Below, in pieces: positions 1 through 10,224 of a stretch of DNA of 64,000 nucleotides. Under the pieces are notes generated by a model that worked only from the letters and a program-made list of their open reading frames with translations, was not told the DNA's origin and made no database searches. Position 1 is the first letter of the stretch; the number at the start of each line of letters is the position of its first letter. Origin of the DNA: Clostridium mediterraneense (lineage in GTDB: Bacteria > Bacillota > Clostridia > Clostridiales > Clostridiaceae); assembly GCF_900091705.1 (NCBI RefSeq), contig NZ_LT594785.1, positions 2,341,752 through 2,405,751 of the forward strand, read 5' to 3'. Position numbers and translations under genes: made by a program.

Positions 1-646
1 TTTGAATATCTTCTCCACCATTTGCATTTAATACTTCTCTTATAGCAATAACGTCTTCTGCTTTTCTTATGAATGAAGCAGCAACTATATTAACCTTCAT
101 TTCACATCCAAAGATAAGGTCTGCTTTATCTTTATCTGTCATAGCTGGTAACTTAATTGAAACTCCTGGAACATTAACTCCCTTGTGAGTTCCTACTATA
201 CCTGTATTCTTAACAACACAGTGGATAGCATTTCCTTCGATTGATTCAACTTCTAAACCAACTAAACCATCATCTATTAAAATAATATTTCCTGGTTTAA
301 CATCATTTGCAAGTCCTTCATAAGTTACTGAACATTTTGTTGTGTCCCCAATAACATCTCCACCAGCATAAACTGTGAATTTGTCTCCCATTGTTAATTC
401 AACTTTGCTTGGTTCAAATTTTCCTGTTCTTATTTCAGGTCCTTTTGTATCTAAAAGAATAGCAACTTCTTTACCAAGTTTCTTTGATAATTCTCTAACC
501 TTAAGCATTCTTCCTTTATGTTCTTCATGATCTCCGTGTGAGAAATTATGTCTTGAAGCATTCATTCCTGCTTCTATTATCTTTGATAAAATTTCTTCAT
601 TTTCACTTGCTGGTCCTATTGTACAAACCATTTTAGTCTTTCTCAT
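1..646 (-). CDS. pyk: Pyruvate kinase (3' part outside window)
   Basis: Cytoplasmic glycolytic enzyme converting phosphoenolpyruvate and ADP to pyruvate and ATP. About 215 N-terminal residues are visible, starting MRKTKMVCTIGPAS, the classic opening of the family. NASRHNFSHG (substrate-binding segment, with H where many homologues have M or L) and LLDTKGPEIRTG (active-site and potassium-binding region) follow, then the start of the B domain and the return to the barrel. The ATG at 644-646 has an AGGAGTG ribosome binding site just upstream. It lies 63 nt downstream of pfkA on the same strand, a common clostridial glycolytic operon. The C-terminal half runs off the window, so allosteric regions cannot be judged. 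Confidence 0.97.
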   Translation of the reverse strand, partial: MRKTKMVCTIGPASENEEILSKIIEAGMNASRHNFSHGDHEEHKGRMLKVRELSKKLGKEVAILLDTKGPEIRTGKFEPSKVELTMGDKFTVYAGGDVIGDTTKCSVTYEGLANDVKPGNIILIDDGLVGLEVESIEGNAIHCVVKNTGIVGTHKGVNVPGVSIKLPAMTDKDKADLIFGCEMKVNIVAASFIRKAEDVIAIREVLNANGGEDIQ

Positions 647-709
647 TTTACAACACTCCTGTCTTAATTTAATAAAACCCTATTTTTTTTATATAATTAA
701 TTCACAAAA

Positions 710-1669
710 TTATCTATTTATAGCATTAGCCATATCATAAAGTTCTCTATCAAAACTTCTTGGAACTGCTATGGCTTCATCAATGTCCATATCAATAATC
801 TTGTTATCCTTAATTCCTACAACTCTTGCAGTTTTACCTTCAAGTAAAAGTTCAACTGCTCTTGCTCCAAGCTTTGAAGCAAGTACTCTATCTGATGGAG
901 TTGGACTTCCACCTCTTTGTATATGTCCTAAGATAGTTGCTCTTGTTTCAGCACCTGTCTTTTCTTCTATATATTCAGCTAATTCTGAAGATCCTCCAAC
1001 ACCTTCTGCTACTATTATAATAGTATGTGTCTTTCCTTTTGTCTTTCCTTCAATAATTTGCTTACATATTTCATCTTTATCAAAATCTAATTCTGGAACA
1101 ATTATTGCTTCAGCACCACTTGCTATACCTGAGTATAAAGCAAGGTCTCCACAATTTCTTCCCATCACTTCAATAACTGATACTCTATCATGTGATGTAG
1201 ATGTATCTCTTAACTTACTAATAGCATCTGCAATAGTTTCTAATGCTGTATCAAAGCCTATTGTAAGATCTGTATATGATAAGTCATTATCTATTGTTGC
1301 TGGAATACCTACTGTTTTAACACCAAGTTTTGACAATAATTTTGCTCCCATAAATGAGCCATCTCCGCCAGCTACAACTAAAGCATCTACTCCGTTGTCT
1401 TTTAACAAGTTGGCAGCATGTTGTCTAACCTCTTCTTGTTTAAACTCTGGACATCTAGCAGTTCTTAAAACAGTACCACCTCTGTGAATTATATCTGAAA
1501 CACTACATCTATTCATTTCTATAAGTTCACCATTAATTAATCCACTATATCCTCTTTTAACACCAACCACTTCAATCCCCTTGTGAAGTGCCATTCTTAC
1601 AACAGCTCTTATGGCTGCATTCATTCCTGGTGCATCTCCACCACTTGTTAAAATAGCTATTTTTTTCAT
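710..1669 (-). CDS. pfkA: ATP-dependent 6-phosphofructokinase
   Basis: Phosphorylates fructose 6-phosphate to fructose 1,6-bisphosphate, the committed step of glycolysis. At 319 residues it has the normal length of bacterial PfkA. Visible signatures are the N-terminal [11 protein letters not shown] nucleotide-binding loop, GGDGS near residue 102, the catalytic PATIDNDL near 125, EVMGRNCG in the substrate site, and [16 protein letters not shown] (the family signature) near 250. GGDGS, rather than GGDDT, argues for ATP rather than pyrophosphate as donor (family knowledge). The start has a strong AGGAGGA site. It precedes pyk on the same strand and is probably co-transcribed with it. Confidence 0.98.
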   Translation of the reverse strand: MKKIAILTSGGDAPGMNAAIRAVVRMALHKGIEVVGVKRGYSGLINGELIEMNRCSVSDIIHRGGTVLRTARCPEFKQEEVRQHAANLLKDNGVDALVVAGGDGSFMGAKLLSKLGVKTVGIPATIDNDLSYTDLTIGFDTALETIADAISKLRDTSTSHDRVSVIEVMGRNCGDLALYSGIASGAEAIIVPELDFDKDEICKQIIEGKTKGKTHTIIIVAEGVGGSSELAEYIEEKTGAETRATILGHIQRGGSPTPSDRVLASKLGARAVELLLEGKTARVVGIKDNKIIDMDIDEAIAVPRSFDRELYDMANAINR

Positions 1670-2014
1670 GATATTCCTCCTTCACACCACAGGGTCAATA
1701 AAAGTCCCACAGGTGCTATTTTTTACCCACTTCAATAAGAAACTTTAAATTCATTATTCATAACAAAAGTCTCAGTTTCATAATTCCTATAAATCTTCTA
1801 TCACTAATAATTTTACTTAAAGTACAGGCTATTTTCAAGCTTTTTATGTAGAATTGAATAAAAAAAGGAGGTTATTTTTTGAATTTATAACTTATATAGC
1901 TATTTATACTTTATATTTCTTATTATTATTTTGTATATAAATCACTTATTTTAAACATAATTTATTAAATTTATCAGAAAAATTTTAACTCTATAATATT
2001 TTTTATATAAAAAT
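1670..2014. other. Leader and promoter region of pfkA-pyk
   Basis: No gene is visible here. On the minus strand, close to the pfkA ribosome site, the word CCTGTGG occurs twice about 20 nt apart (within 1684-1716). The rest is AT-rich and presumably carries the promoter of the glycolytic operon. No known riboswitch was recognised. Confidence 0.4.
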
Positions 2015-2047
2015 AGAGTTAATTTCTTAATTAAAGAAATTAACTCT
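2015..2047 (-). terminator. Rho-independent terminator after dnaE
   Basis: A 14-bp perfect stem (AGAGTTAATTTCTT and its complement) with a 5-nt loop is followed on the minus strand by a T-rich run. It lies 42 nt beyond the dnaE stop. Confidence 0.85.
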
Positions 2048-2088
2048 ACAAAATTTAAAATTATTTTAATTCATTTAAATTTCATAAT

Positions 2089-5000
2089 TTAGTCAATTAG
2101 CTTTACATTTTCTTGTCCAAATTTCTTCTCTAAAAATTTCACTACCTCTTTCTCTGTATCAACCCAACAATCTCTAGATAATCTAAAACTTTGTTTTTCT
2201 TTAGCTGCTACTAAATATAGTGGTGTATCCCCTTTAAATGGCTCTAATACTACTTTTAATACTTTGTTTATATCTCTAGCTTTCTGAGCATCTTCTACTC
2301 TTATATAAAGTTTTGAAGAATTAACATTCTCTAATATTTTTATTTCTTCACAAAGAATTTTTGCTTCTTCTTCCTCTTTAAATGAAACTCTTCCTCTAAC
2401 TACTACAAGTAAATCTTCATGTACTAGTGAATTACATCTTTCTAAGGTTTTAGGGAATATAACAAGTTCTATTGAACCACTTAAATCTTCTAGAGTTGCA
2501 AATGCCATAATTGTATTATTTCTAGTTACTTTTCTTGAAACTCTAGTTAAAGTTCCACCTATTATTACTCTATCACCATCATTAAGATTAACATCACTTT
2601 CAAGCATAGTATCAGTACTTTCTTCAAGCTTTTTATGTTCATCAATTATAGTACCTATCTCTATTGAAGTCTGTTGTTTTAGACTTTCTTTATATTCATC
2701 TAAAGGATGTCCTGTTATATAAAGCCCTGTCATTTCTTTCTCCATAGCAAGAAGCTGTTTTTTAGGGAACTCTTTTATATTTGGATAAGTAATCTCTAAA
2801 CTTTCTGAATCATTATTAGCAAGTGAAGCAAATAATGACATTTGTCCATCTATATTCTTTTTCTTTTGAGAAGCTATACCATCTAATAATTTCTCATGAA
2901 CACTCATTAGTCTAGATCTAAATACCCCAAATTCATCAAAAGCTCCTGCTTTAATTAAACTTTCAACAGCTCTTTTATTTATTGCTCCAAGCTCCATCTT
3001 ATTACAGAAATTCATAAGTGAAGTGAATCTTCCCTTTTCTTCTCTAGCTTCAACAATTGCATCAACAACATTTACTCCCACATTTTTTATAGCTACTAAA
3101 CCAAATCTAATACTATTTCCTTTAACAGTAAACTTTGAAAAACTTTCATTAATATCTGGAGGTAAAACTTCTATACCTAAATTTTTAGCCGTTCTTATAT
3201 ATTCTGCAACTTTTTCACTTGTTCCCATAAATGAGTTAAGCATAGCTGCTATATATTCTACTGGATAATATCTCATTAAATATGCAGTTTGATATCCAAT
3301 TACGGCATATGCCGCAGCATGACTCTTATTAAAGGCGTAAGAAGCAAAATCCATCATAGAATCAAATATTTTATTAGCTATATCAGCTGGAATACCTCTT
3401 CTTTCACAACCTTCAACCTCAACATTTCCATTCTCATCTACAATTCCATAAATGAAGTTCTTTCTTTCTTCTTCCATTACTTCATGTTTCTTTTTAGACA
3501 TAGCTCTTCTTACAAGGTCACTTCTTCCCATTGAGTAACCAGCAAGCTTTCTAACTATCTCCATAACTTGTTCTTGATAAACCATAACTCCATATGTAAC
3601 ATCAAGAATGCTTTCTAATGATTCATGCATATAATTAACCTTATCAGCATTTCTCTTACCTTCTATATATCTTGGAATTTCAGCCATTGGACCTGGTCTA
3701 TAAAGAGATATACCAGCTATAATATCTTCAAAACAGTCTGGTTTTAATTCTTTCATGAAAGAAGTCATTCCAGCTGATTCAAGTTGAAATACCCCAGCTG
3801 TTTTTCCATCACCAATCATGTTATAAACTTCAGGATCTGAAAAATCTATATTATCTAAGTCTACTATCTCTCCCCTATTTTCTTTAATCATTTTAACCGC
3901 ATCATCCATAACAGTTAAAGTTCTTAAACCAAGGAAGTCCATCTTTAATAATCCAAGCTCTTCAAGAGTTGTCATATCAAATTGAGTTACTATAGATTCT
4001 TCATTCTTTTGTAGTGGAACATATTCAACAAGTGGCTTAGAAGCAATAACAACACCAGCCGCATGAGTTGATGAGTGTCTTGGTAAACCTTCTAGCCTTT
4101 TACTTATGTCTATAAGTTCTCTTACTCTATCTTCTTCATCATAAGCCATTTTTAATTCTGGATTAAGCTCTAAGGCTTTTTCTATGGTTATTCCAAGCAT
4201 TGTAGGTATCATTTTAGCTATTCTGTCTACTTCACTATATGAATAGTTCATAGCTCTACCAACATCTCTTATACAAGCTCTAGGAGCCATTGTTCCAAAT
4301 GTTATAATCTGAGCTACATTATCTACCCCATATTTTTCAACAACATAATCTATAACTAGCTGTCTTTTTTCATAACAAAAGTCTGAATCTATATCGGGCA
4401 TACTTACTCTCTCTGGATTTAAGAAACGTTCAAAAAGTAAACTATACTTTATAGGGTCTATTTTTGTTATTCCAAGAGTATAAGCAACTATTGAACCAGC
4501 TGCTGAACCTCTCCCTGGACCAGTTGGTATATCATTATCAATTGCATATTTTATAAAATCCCAAACTATTAGAAAGTAATCAACATATCCCATCTGTTTA
4601 ATTACACCAAGCTCATAAAGAAGTCTTTCAACTAATTTATTTGCTTCTTCATTATCTTTTGAAAACTCAATAACTTCATTGTAATTAAAATCATAATTAA
4701 ATTTTTCAAATACCTTATATCTTTTAACTAAGCCTTCAAAACAAGTTTGTGATAAATATTCATAAGGATCATCAAAACCTTCAGGTAATGGATATACTGG
4801 TAATTTTGAAACATGGAACTCATAATCAAAATTACACATCTCTGCAATTTTAACTGTATTCTCTAGAGCCTCTGGAACATGTGAAAATATCTCCCACATT
4901 TCTTCTGGTGACTTTATATAAAATTGATCTGAACCATATCTCATTCTTTTTTCATCTTCGATAGTTTTACCTGTCTGAATACAAAGTAAAATATCGTGAG

Positions 5001-5655
5001 CTGTAAAATCTTCCTCATATATGTAATGAAGGTCATTTGTTACTACAAGTGGAATATCAAGCTCTTTTGAAAGCTGTATATTTATCTCATTAACTTTTCT
5101 TTGCTCTTCAATTCCATGATTTTGTAATTCTAAATAAAATCCATCTTTAAATGTATTCTTATAGAAAAGTGCTGCTTCTCTAGCTTTTTCAATATTTCCA
5201 TTTAAAATTGCTTTTTGAACTTCTCCTCCAAGACAAGCACTTAAAGCAATAAGACCTTCTGAATGTTTTTCAAGAAAAGCCCTATCTATTCTTGGTTTGT
5301 AATAAAAACCTTCAATAGAAGCAGTCGAAACTATCTTCATAAGATTTTTATAACCAATTTCATTTTTAACTAATAAAACTAAATGATGTGTCTTATTATC
5401 AGAATCTTGTTGTTTTATATGCATAGACTTTGGAACAACATATACTTCACAACCAAGAATAGGCTTTATACCTTGTTTCTTAGCTTCTTTATAAAATTCA
5501 ACACATCCATACATTACACCATGATCAGTAAGTGCAATACTATCCATACCTAACTCTTTAGTTCTAGCTAAAATTTTAGAAATTTTACCTGAACCATCAA
5601 GTAAGCTATAACCTGAGTGGACATGTAGATGTACAAACTTTTTCTTTTCGTCCAA
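2089..5655 (-). CDS. dnaE: DNA polymerase III alpha subunit, DnaE type
   Basis: Replicative polymerase subunit of the C family. The protein has an N-terminal PHP domain (FVHLHVHSGYSLLDG), PGRGSAAGS and the catalytic PDIDSDF in the palm, DFLGLRTL, a helix-hairpin-helix region, and a C-terminal OB-fold segment (IIGGTLTRVSRKVTRNNT). At roughly 1190 residues it is a DnaE1-type enzyme, distinct from the larger exonuclease-bearing PolC. I place the start at the TTG at 5653-5655 because GGAGTGG lies 5 nt upstream. The in-frame ATG at 5673 overlaps that site and has no ribosome site of its own. A terminator follows the gene. Confidence 0.97.
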   Translation of the reverse strand: MDEKKKFVHLHVHSGYSLLDGSGKISKILARTKELGMDSIALTDHGVMYGCVEFYKEAKKQGIKPILGCEVYVVPKSMHIKQQDSDNKTHHLVLLVKNEIGYKNLMKIVSTASIEGFYYKPRIDRAFLEKHSEGLIALSACLGGEVQKAILNGNIEKAREAALFYKNTFKDGFYLELQNHGIEEQRKVNEINIQLSKELDIPLVVTNDLHYIYEEDFTAHDILLCIQTGKTIEDEKRMRYGSDQFYIKSPEEMWEIFSHVPEALENTVKIAEMCNFDYEFHVSKLPVYPLPEGFDDPYEYLSQTCFEGLVKRYKVFEKFNYDFNYNEVIEFSKDNEEANKLVERLLYELGVIKQMGYVDYFLIVWDFIKYAIDNDIPTGPGRGSAAGSIVAYTLGITKIDPIKYSLLFERFLNPERVSMPDIDSDFCYEKRQLVIDYVVEKYGVDNVAQIITFGTMAPRACIRDVGRAMNYSYSEVDRIAKMIPTMLGITIEKALELNPELKMAYDEEDRVRELIDISKRLEGLPRHSSTHAAGVVIASKPLVEYVPLQKNEESIVTQFDMTTLEELGLLKMDFLGLRTLTVMDDAVKMIKENRGEIVDLDNIDFSDPEVYNMIGDGKTAGVFQLESAGMTSFMKELKPDCFEDIIAGISLYRPGPMAEIPRYIEGKRNADKVNYMHESLESILDVTYGVMVYQEQVMEIVRKLAGYSMGRSDLVRRAMSKKKHEVMEEERKNFIYGIVDENGNVEVEGCERRGIPADIANKIFDSMMDFASYAFNKSHAAAYAVIGYQTAYLMRYYPVEYIAAMLNSFMGTSEKVAEYIRTAKNLGIEVLPPDINESFSKFTVKGNSIRFGLVAIKNVGVNVVDAIVEAREEKGRFTSLMNFCNKMELGAINKRAVESLIKAGAFDEFGVFRSRLMSVHEKLLDGIASQKKKNIDGQMSLFASLANNDSESLEITYPNIKEFPKKQLLAMEKEMTGLYITGHPLDEYKESLKQQTSIEIGTIIDEHKKLEESTDTMLESDVNLNDGDRVIIGGTLTRVSRKVTRNNTIMAFATLEDLSGSIELVIFPKTLERCNSLVHEDLLVVVRGRVSFKEEEEAKILCEEIKILENVNSSKLYIRVEDAQKARDINKVLKVVLEPFKGDTPLYLVAAKEKQSFRLSRDCWVDTEKEVVKFLEKKFGQENVKLID

Positions 5656-5787
5656 AATAACCACTCCTTCCATTATTTTATTTTTTATTTATTTTAAAAA
5701 TTAATCACATTTTTAGATTTTTCTCATAGGATATACTATAGAAAACCATTGATAGCTTCTTTTCAACACATATTTTAAAATAAAACT

Positions 5788-5820
5788 AATGCTAGGTGTT
5801 AATCTCCCTCACCTAGCATT
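5788..5820 (-). terminator. Terminator after whiA
   Basis: An 11-bp inverted repeat (AATGCTAGGTG and its complement) with an 11-nt loop lies 46 nt past the whiA stop. The T-tract after it is short (TAGTTTTAT), so efficiency is uncertain. Confidence 0.6.
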
Positions 5821-5865
5821 TTAACATATTTAAGATACCACAGAGTTGATATCTATATATTTTCT

Positions 5866-6816
5866 TTACATACCATCTTCTCTTAATTCTTCAGCAATCT
5901 TTTCAATTTTTCTTAATCTATGATTAACCCCTGATTTACCAACAGGCGGAGTTAACATTTCACCAAGTTCTTTTAAAGATTCTTCTGGATTATCCAGTCT
6001 TAACTGTGCTATCTCCTGAAGATTTTTAGGAAGTCTTGCTAGACCTATTCTTGATTCAATAAGTCTTATACTTTCAACTTGTCTAACTGCTGCATTAACT
6101 GTTTTACTAAGGTTCGCTGTTTCACAATTTACAAGTCTATTAACATTATTTCTCATTTCTTTCATTATTCTTATATTTTCAAGCTCTAAAAGACAAGTAT
6201 GAGCTCCGAGTATACTTAAAGTATCGACTATTTTTTCGCCTTCCTTTATATATACTATGTAACTATTTTTTCTTTGAATAACTTTTGAATTAAGCTTATA
6301 ATGGTTTACTATCTCTTTTAAATCATTAGCAAACTCTTGTGAATGTGCTACAAACTCTAAATGGTATGTCTTTTCTGGATTACTAATACTTCCTCCACCA
6401 ATAAAAGCACCTCTAATAAAAGCTCTTTTCTTTTCCTCAGTATCAACAAATCTTTTATTTATGGAGTAATCTAAAGAAATGATTCCCTCATCCTCTTTAA
6501 GTATACCTGTAAGTTTTAAAAGATCTCTAGCTCCCATTTCTTCATCTATAACAACCATATAAATATTATTCTTTTTTAAAGAATTACTCTTTTTAACCAT
6601 AAGTTTAGCATGTATATCAAAATAATCCTTTAACAAAGTAAAAGCAAGTCTTGCTGAAGCAGGATTTTCTGTAGTAATCCTAAATTTTATACCTTTTCCA
6701 CTAAAACCTAATGTTCCACTTGCTTTCATTATAGCTGTTATCTCAGATAGAGCCTCATCTTTAGATATTTCTATATATCTACTAATCTCTCCTTTAACTT
6801 TTGATGAAAATGACAT
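5866..6816 (-). CDS. whiA: DNA-binding protein WhiA
   Basis: WhiA is a conserved Gram-positive regulator. It controls sporulation division in Streptomyces and affects division and chromosome segregation in Bacillus (family knowledge). The 316 residues show the two expected parts: a LAGLIDADG-homing-endonuclease-like fold, degenerate at RAFIRGAFIGGGSISNP, and a C-terminal helix-turn-helix (LGEMLTPPVGKSGVNHRLRK). The active-site acids of true homing endonucleases are not evident, as usual in WhiA. It closes the rapZ-yvcK-whiA cluster, 40 nt after yvcK. Confidence 0.96.
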   Translation of the reverse strand: MSFSSKVKGEISRYIEISKDEALSEITAIMKASGTLGFSGKGIKFRITTENPASARLAFTLLKDYFDIHAKLMVKKSNSLKKNNIYMVVIDEEMGARDLLKLTGILKEDEGIISLDYSINKRFVDTEEKKRAFIRGAFIGGGSISNPEKTYHLEFVAHSQEFANDLKEIVNHYKLNSKVIQRKNSYIVYIKEGEKIVDTLSILGAHTCLLELENIRIMKEMRNNVNRLVNCETANLSKTVNAAVRQVESIRLIESRIGLARLPKNLQEIAQLRLDNPEESLKELGEMLTPPVGKSGVNHRLRKIEKIAEELREDGM

Positions 6817-6856
6817 GACTACTCCTTTCCTAAAAAATATCTCTTTATTCTATATT

Positions 6857-7840
6857 TCATTGCTTTTCTATTATAGTTTTAATAATTAATTCTGACAAGG
6901 TTTTAGCATCATGTCTAATATAGTTATATTTAACTTCTACTATATCCCCTTCAACAATTTCAATATTCATCTTTTCAACTTCTTCTCTATCAAGTTTAAC
7001 AAGTTCAGAATTCTTTGCCTTATATCTTTCAATTAAAACATCTTCAATTATACCAACATTAGCAATAACTGTATTAACAGCATTTTCTCCACCATATTTA
7101 ATTAATTCTTTTATATGATCTGAAACAGCAAATCCTGTAGTTTCACCTGGTTGAGTCATAACATTACATATATATATTTTAGGGGCTTTACTATATTCTA
7201 ATGCTCTCTTAATATCTTTAACTAAAATATTAGGTAATACACTTGTATATAAACTACCAGGTCCAAGAATTATTGCATCAGCTTCTTCTATTGCACTTAT
7301 CGCCTCACATACTGCATCAGCTTCTTCTGGAATAATTCTAAATTCTTTGATTCTACTATTTTGCTTTATAGCTTCTTCTGGAATATTAGATTCTCCTCTA
7401 ATAATGTTTCCATTTTCAAGTTCTGCTTCAAGCTCCATATAATCAAGAGTTACAGGTAAAACAGTTCCTCTAACAGCTAATATTGAACTCATCTTTTGAA
7501 CTGCATCTTGAAAATTAATTGATATACCATTCATAGCTGCTAAAAATAAATTCCCAAAGTTTTGACCTTTAAGTCTTCCATCTTTAAATCTATAATTAAG
7601 TAAATCTTTTATTGCAGGCTCAGCATCAGCAAGAGCTAATATACAGTTTCTCACATCTCCTGGTGGAAGCATTCCAAGATCTTCTCTTAAAGCTCCTGAA
7701 CCACCACCATCATCTCCAACTGTAACTATTGCTGTTATACTACAATTTTCTTCCTTTAATCCTCTAAGCATTGTTGATAATCCAGTACCTCCGCCAATAA
7801 CAACAACCTTAGGTCCATCAATACATCTTTCTCTCCTCAT
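6857..7840 (-). CDS. yvcK: YvcK/CofD-like gluconeogenesis factor
   Basis: The protein belongs to the CofD-like YvcK family, which in Bacillus binds UDP-GlcNAc and is needed for growth on gluconeogenic carbon sources and for normal cell-wall synthesis (family knowledge). The N-terminal VVIGGGTGLSTMLRGLK is the nucleotide-binding loop, GDDGGGSGALR is the second hallmark, and ILGPGSLYTSVLPN is the conserved C-terminal motif. The 327-residue length is typical. The gene lies 24 nt after rapZ and 40 nt before whiA, the usual Firmicute order. Confidence 0.95.
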   Translation of the reverse strand: MRRERCIDGPKVVVIGGGTGLSTMLRGLKEENCSITAIVTVGDDGGGSGALREDLGMLPPGDVRNCILALADAEPAIKDLLNYRFKDGRLKGQNFGNLFLAAMNGISINFQDAVQKMSSILAVRGTVLPVTLDYMELEAELENGNIIRGESNIPEEAIKQNSRIKEFRIIPEEADAVCEAISAIEEADAIILGPGSLYTSVLPNILVKDIKRALEYSKAPKIYICNVMTQPGETTGFAVSDHIKELIKYGGENAVNTVIANVGIIEDVLIERYKAKNSELVKLDREEVEKMNIEIVEGDIVEVKYNYIRHDAKTLSELIIKTIIEKQ

Positions 7841-7864
7841 AAGTAATATCCTCCATTTTATTAA

Positions 7865-8749
7865 CTATAACTTTTTAGCACCCCTATTAACATCTTCACT
7901 AATATCTCTATGCTCAACAGAAGCATTAAAGTTTTTACTTAAAAGTTCTTTATAAACTGCTTCTGCTATAGCAACTGATCTATGTCTTCCACCTGTACAT
8001 CCTACTGAAATTATAAGCTGTCTTTTACCTTCTTTAACATAGTTTGGTATTAAGAATTCTAACATATCAACAAGCTTTGTCATAAATCCCTTTGTTTCAT
8101 CTTGTTTTAATACATAATCTTTTACAGGCTCATCCATTCCTGAAAAAGGCTTAAGCTCTGGAATATAAAATGGATTTGGTATAAATCTTACATCAAATAC
8201 CAAATCTGAATCTGTAGGAATTCCATACTTAAATCCAAATGATAAAACTGTTACAGATATTGTTTGCTCTAATTGCTTTCCATCACCATAAAGTGTATTT
8301 AATTTTTCTCTTAAATCCTTTATAGCATATTTTGAAGTATCAACAATATTATCAGCTCTATCCTTTATTTCTCTAAGCCTATTTCTTTCATCTTCTATAC
8401 CAGTAAGAACTCTACCATCTGGTGACAATGGGTGACTTCTTCTACTTTCCTTAAATCTTTTAACTAAAACCTCATCATTTGAGTCTAGGAATAATATTTC
8501 ATATTTAAACTTATTATCTTTTAGATATAAAAGACTTTCAAATAAATCATCAAAGAATATTCCACCTCTTATATCTATAACTAAAGCAACCTTATCAATT
8601 TTCCCATCACTTTGAATACATGCCTCAGCAAATTTAGGTATTAATTTTGGAGGTAAGTTATCTACACAAAAATATCCTAAATCTTCTAATCCTCTTGTCG
8701 CCTCTGTCTTTCCCGCTCCTGAAAGTCCCGTTACTATTACAAATCTCAT
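7865..8749 (-). CDS. rapZ: RapZ-family nucleotide-binding protein (RNase adapter)
   Basis: P-loop protein of the YvcJ/RapZ family. In Enterobacteria it binds glucosamine 6-phosphate and guides decay of the small RNA GlmZ; in Bacillus YvcJ hydrolyses GTP and affects competence (family knowledge). The Walker A motif is [18 protein letters not shown] at the N-terminus. The C-terminal domain has [16 protein letters not shown] and ends near [12 protein letters not shown]. At 294 residues the protein is full length. It is the first gene of rapZ-yvcK-whiA. Which role applies here cannot be told from sequence. Confidence 0.95.
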   Translation of the reverse strand: MRFVIVTGLSGAGKTEATRGLEDLGYFCVDNLPPKLIPKFAEACIQSDGKIDKVALVIDIRGGIFFDDLFESLLYLKDNKFKYEILFLDSNDEVLVKRFKESRRSHPLSPDGRVLTGIEDERNRLREIKDRADNIVDTSKYAIKDLREKLNTLYGDGKQLEQTISVTVLSFGFKYGIPTDSDLVFDVRFIPNPFYIPELKPFSGMDEPVKDYVLKQDETKGFMTKLVDMLEFLIPNYVKEGKRQLIISVGCTGGRHRSVAIAEAVYKELLSKNFNASVEHRDISEDVNRGAKKL

Positions 8750-9038
8750 GGCTATCCTACCAAAAATCTATCAAAATATACAATTAATATAAAGAGAGTC
8801 CTCTTTATTTTAAATATAATTTTTGCAATGCATATAGCTTCTTGGTAACTACCTCCTTTTTTCTAAAATATATTTTTTAAACATTGTCTTTCTAATAATT
8901 TAACTCTTCTATAATTATATCATATATAGCCAATTAAACTTTACAGTAAAATATACTTATTTTAGTTAAAAAAATTCTAAAAAATAATAAAAAATAGAAG
9001 TATTTTTATAAATACTTCTATTTAAGACTTTTATAAAA

Positions 9039-10130
9039 CTATTTATTATAATATTCTTTTAAAAGTTCTATAAATTCTATATTCTGCTTTTCTGTCCCTA
9101 TACTTATTCTTATATATCCATCACAACCTAAAAGATGACCTGGTCTTATAATAAAACCTCTCTCAAGTAAGAAATTAGCAAGCTTTTTATCATCTCCATT
9201 TATATTAACTAAAATAAAGTTTGTCTGTGACTTAATATAAGATAAACCCATATCATCAAATGCTTTATAAAATATATTTCTTTGCTTTTGATTAAACTCC
9301 TTTACCTTAACTTGAAATTCTTCATCCTCTATCGCAGTTATTGCTGCTACTTGAGCAAATAAATTAACTTCAAAAGGATTTATAACTCTATTAAAATAAG
9401 AAACAAGTTCTTTAGTAGCTATTCCATATCCAACTCTTAAAGAAGCTAGTCCATATGCTTTAGAAAAAGTTCTAAGTATTATAAGATTTTTAAACTTCTC
9501 TCTAGATTTCATACTATCTGGATAATTCTTATCTGTAACATATTCTCCATACGCTTCATCCATTACAATAAAAACATTCTCTGGTATTTTATCTAAAACT
9601 CTAATAAACTCATCCTGCGAAAATGAAGTTCCAGTAGGATTATTAGGATTACAGAACCATATAATTTTTGTCTTATCAGTAATACTAGAAACCATTTTAT
9701 CTATATCAAGCTTTAAATTATTCATAGGAACTTTAATGGCGTTTGCTCCCATTAACTTCGTATAATTTTCATATAAAGCAAAAGTTAAATCTCCCATAAT
9801 ACTTTCATCACCCTTATTAAGTAAAGTATTACAAATAACTTTTATAAGAGAACTAGAACCTCCACCTAAAAATATTTCATCACTCGATATTGATAATCTT
9901 TTAGCAAGGACTTCTTTTAAATCATAATTCGCAGCATCTGGATATAAATAAGTTTCATCAACAAGCTCTCTAAGCACTTCCTTCACTTTTTCACTACATC
10001 CTAAAGGATTTTCATTTGAAGCCATCTTTACTACTCTAGAAAGGCCAAGCTCTCTCTTAACTTCAGATATAGGCTTTCCAGCTACATATTCTGCAACATC
10101 ATTAATTTCTTCTCTAATATTTAACCCCAT
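9039..10130 (-). CDS. hisC: Histidinol-phosphate aminotransferase-like PLP enzyme
   Basis: Fold-type I aminotransferase. Family marks are SNENPLGCS at the N-terminus, WFCNPNNPTGTSF, DEAYGEYV, the PLP-lysine segment RTFSKAYGLASLRVGYG, and YIRISIGT near the end. It is most like HisC, but no histidine genes lie nearby, so an aromatic or other amino-acid transaminase role is possible. I chose the ATG at 10128-10130, preceded by GGGGGAGAG. A longer in-frame reading back to 10184 would run through the murB terminator hairpin at 10160-10210 and lacks a ribosome site. The resulting length is 363 residues. Confidence 0.85.
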   Translation of the reverse strand: MGLNIREEINDVAEYVAGKPISEVKRELGLSRVVKMASNENPLGCSEKVKEVLRELVDETYLYPDAANYDLKEVLAKRLSISSDEIFLGGGSSSLIKVICNTLLNKGDESIMGDLTFALYENYTKLMGANAIKVPMNNLKLDIDKMVSSITDKTKIIWFCNPNNPTGTSFSQDEFIRVLDKIPENVFIVMDEAYGEYVTDKNYPDSMKSREKFKNLIILRTFSKAYGLASLRVGYGIATKELVSYFNRVINPFEVNLFAQVAAITAIEDEEFQVKVKEFNQKQRNIFYKAFDDMGLSYIKSQTNFILVNINGDDKKLANFLLERGFIIRPGHLLGCDGYIRISIGTEKQNIEFIELLKEYYNK

Positions 10131-10159
10131 AACTCTCTCCCCCTTATAATTTATATAGA

Positions 10160-10210
10160 AAATGCCCTTATATATTTTACTCATAAGAGTTTAAATATAT
10201 AAGGACATTT
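10160..10210 (-). terminator. Terminator between murB and the HisC-like gene
   Basis: A long imperfect stem, AAATGTCCTTATATATTT paired with its near-complement across a 15-nt loop, is followed by TCTAT on the minus strand just after murB. It also lies in the 5' leader of the next gene. Confidence 0.65.
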
Positions 10211-10224
10211 CCTAGCTAAACTTA

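Noticed and set aside
771..1487. Long open frame opposite pfkA
   Set aside because: It is a mirror of the pfkA codon pattern, with no ribosome site and no recognisable protein.
10131..10184. Longer N-terminus for the HisC-like enzyme
   Set aside because: The region is a transcription terminator hairpin and has no ribosome site; GGGGGAGAG precedes the chosen ATG.
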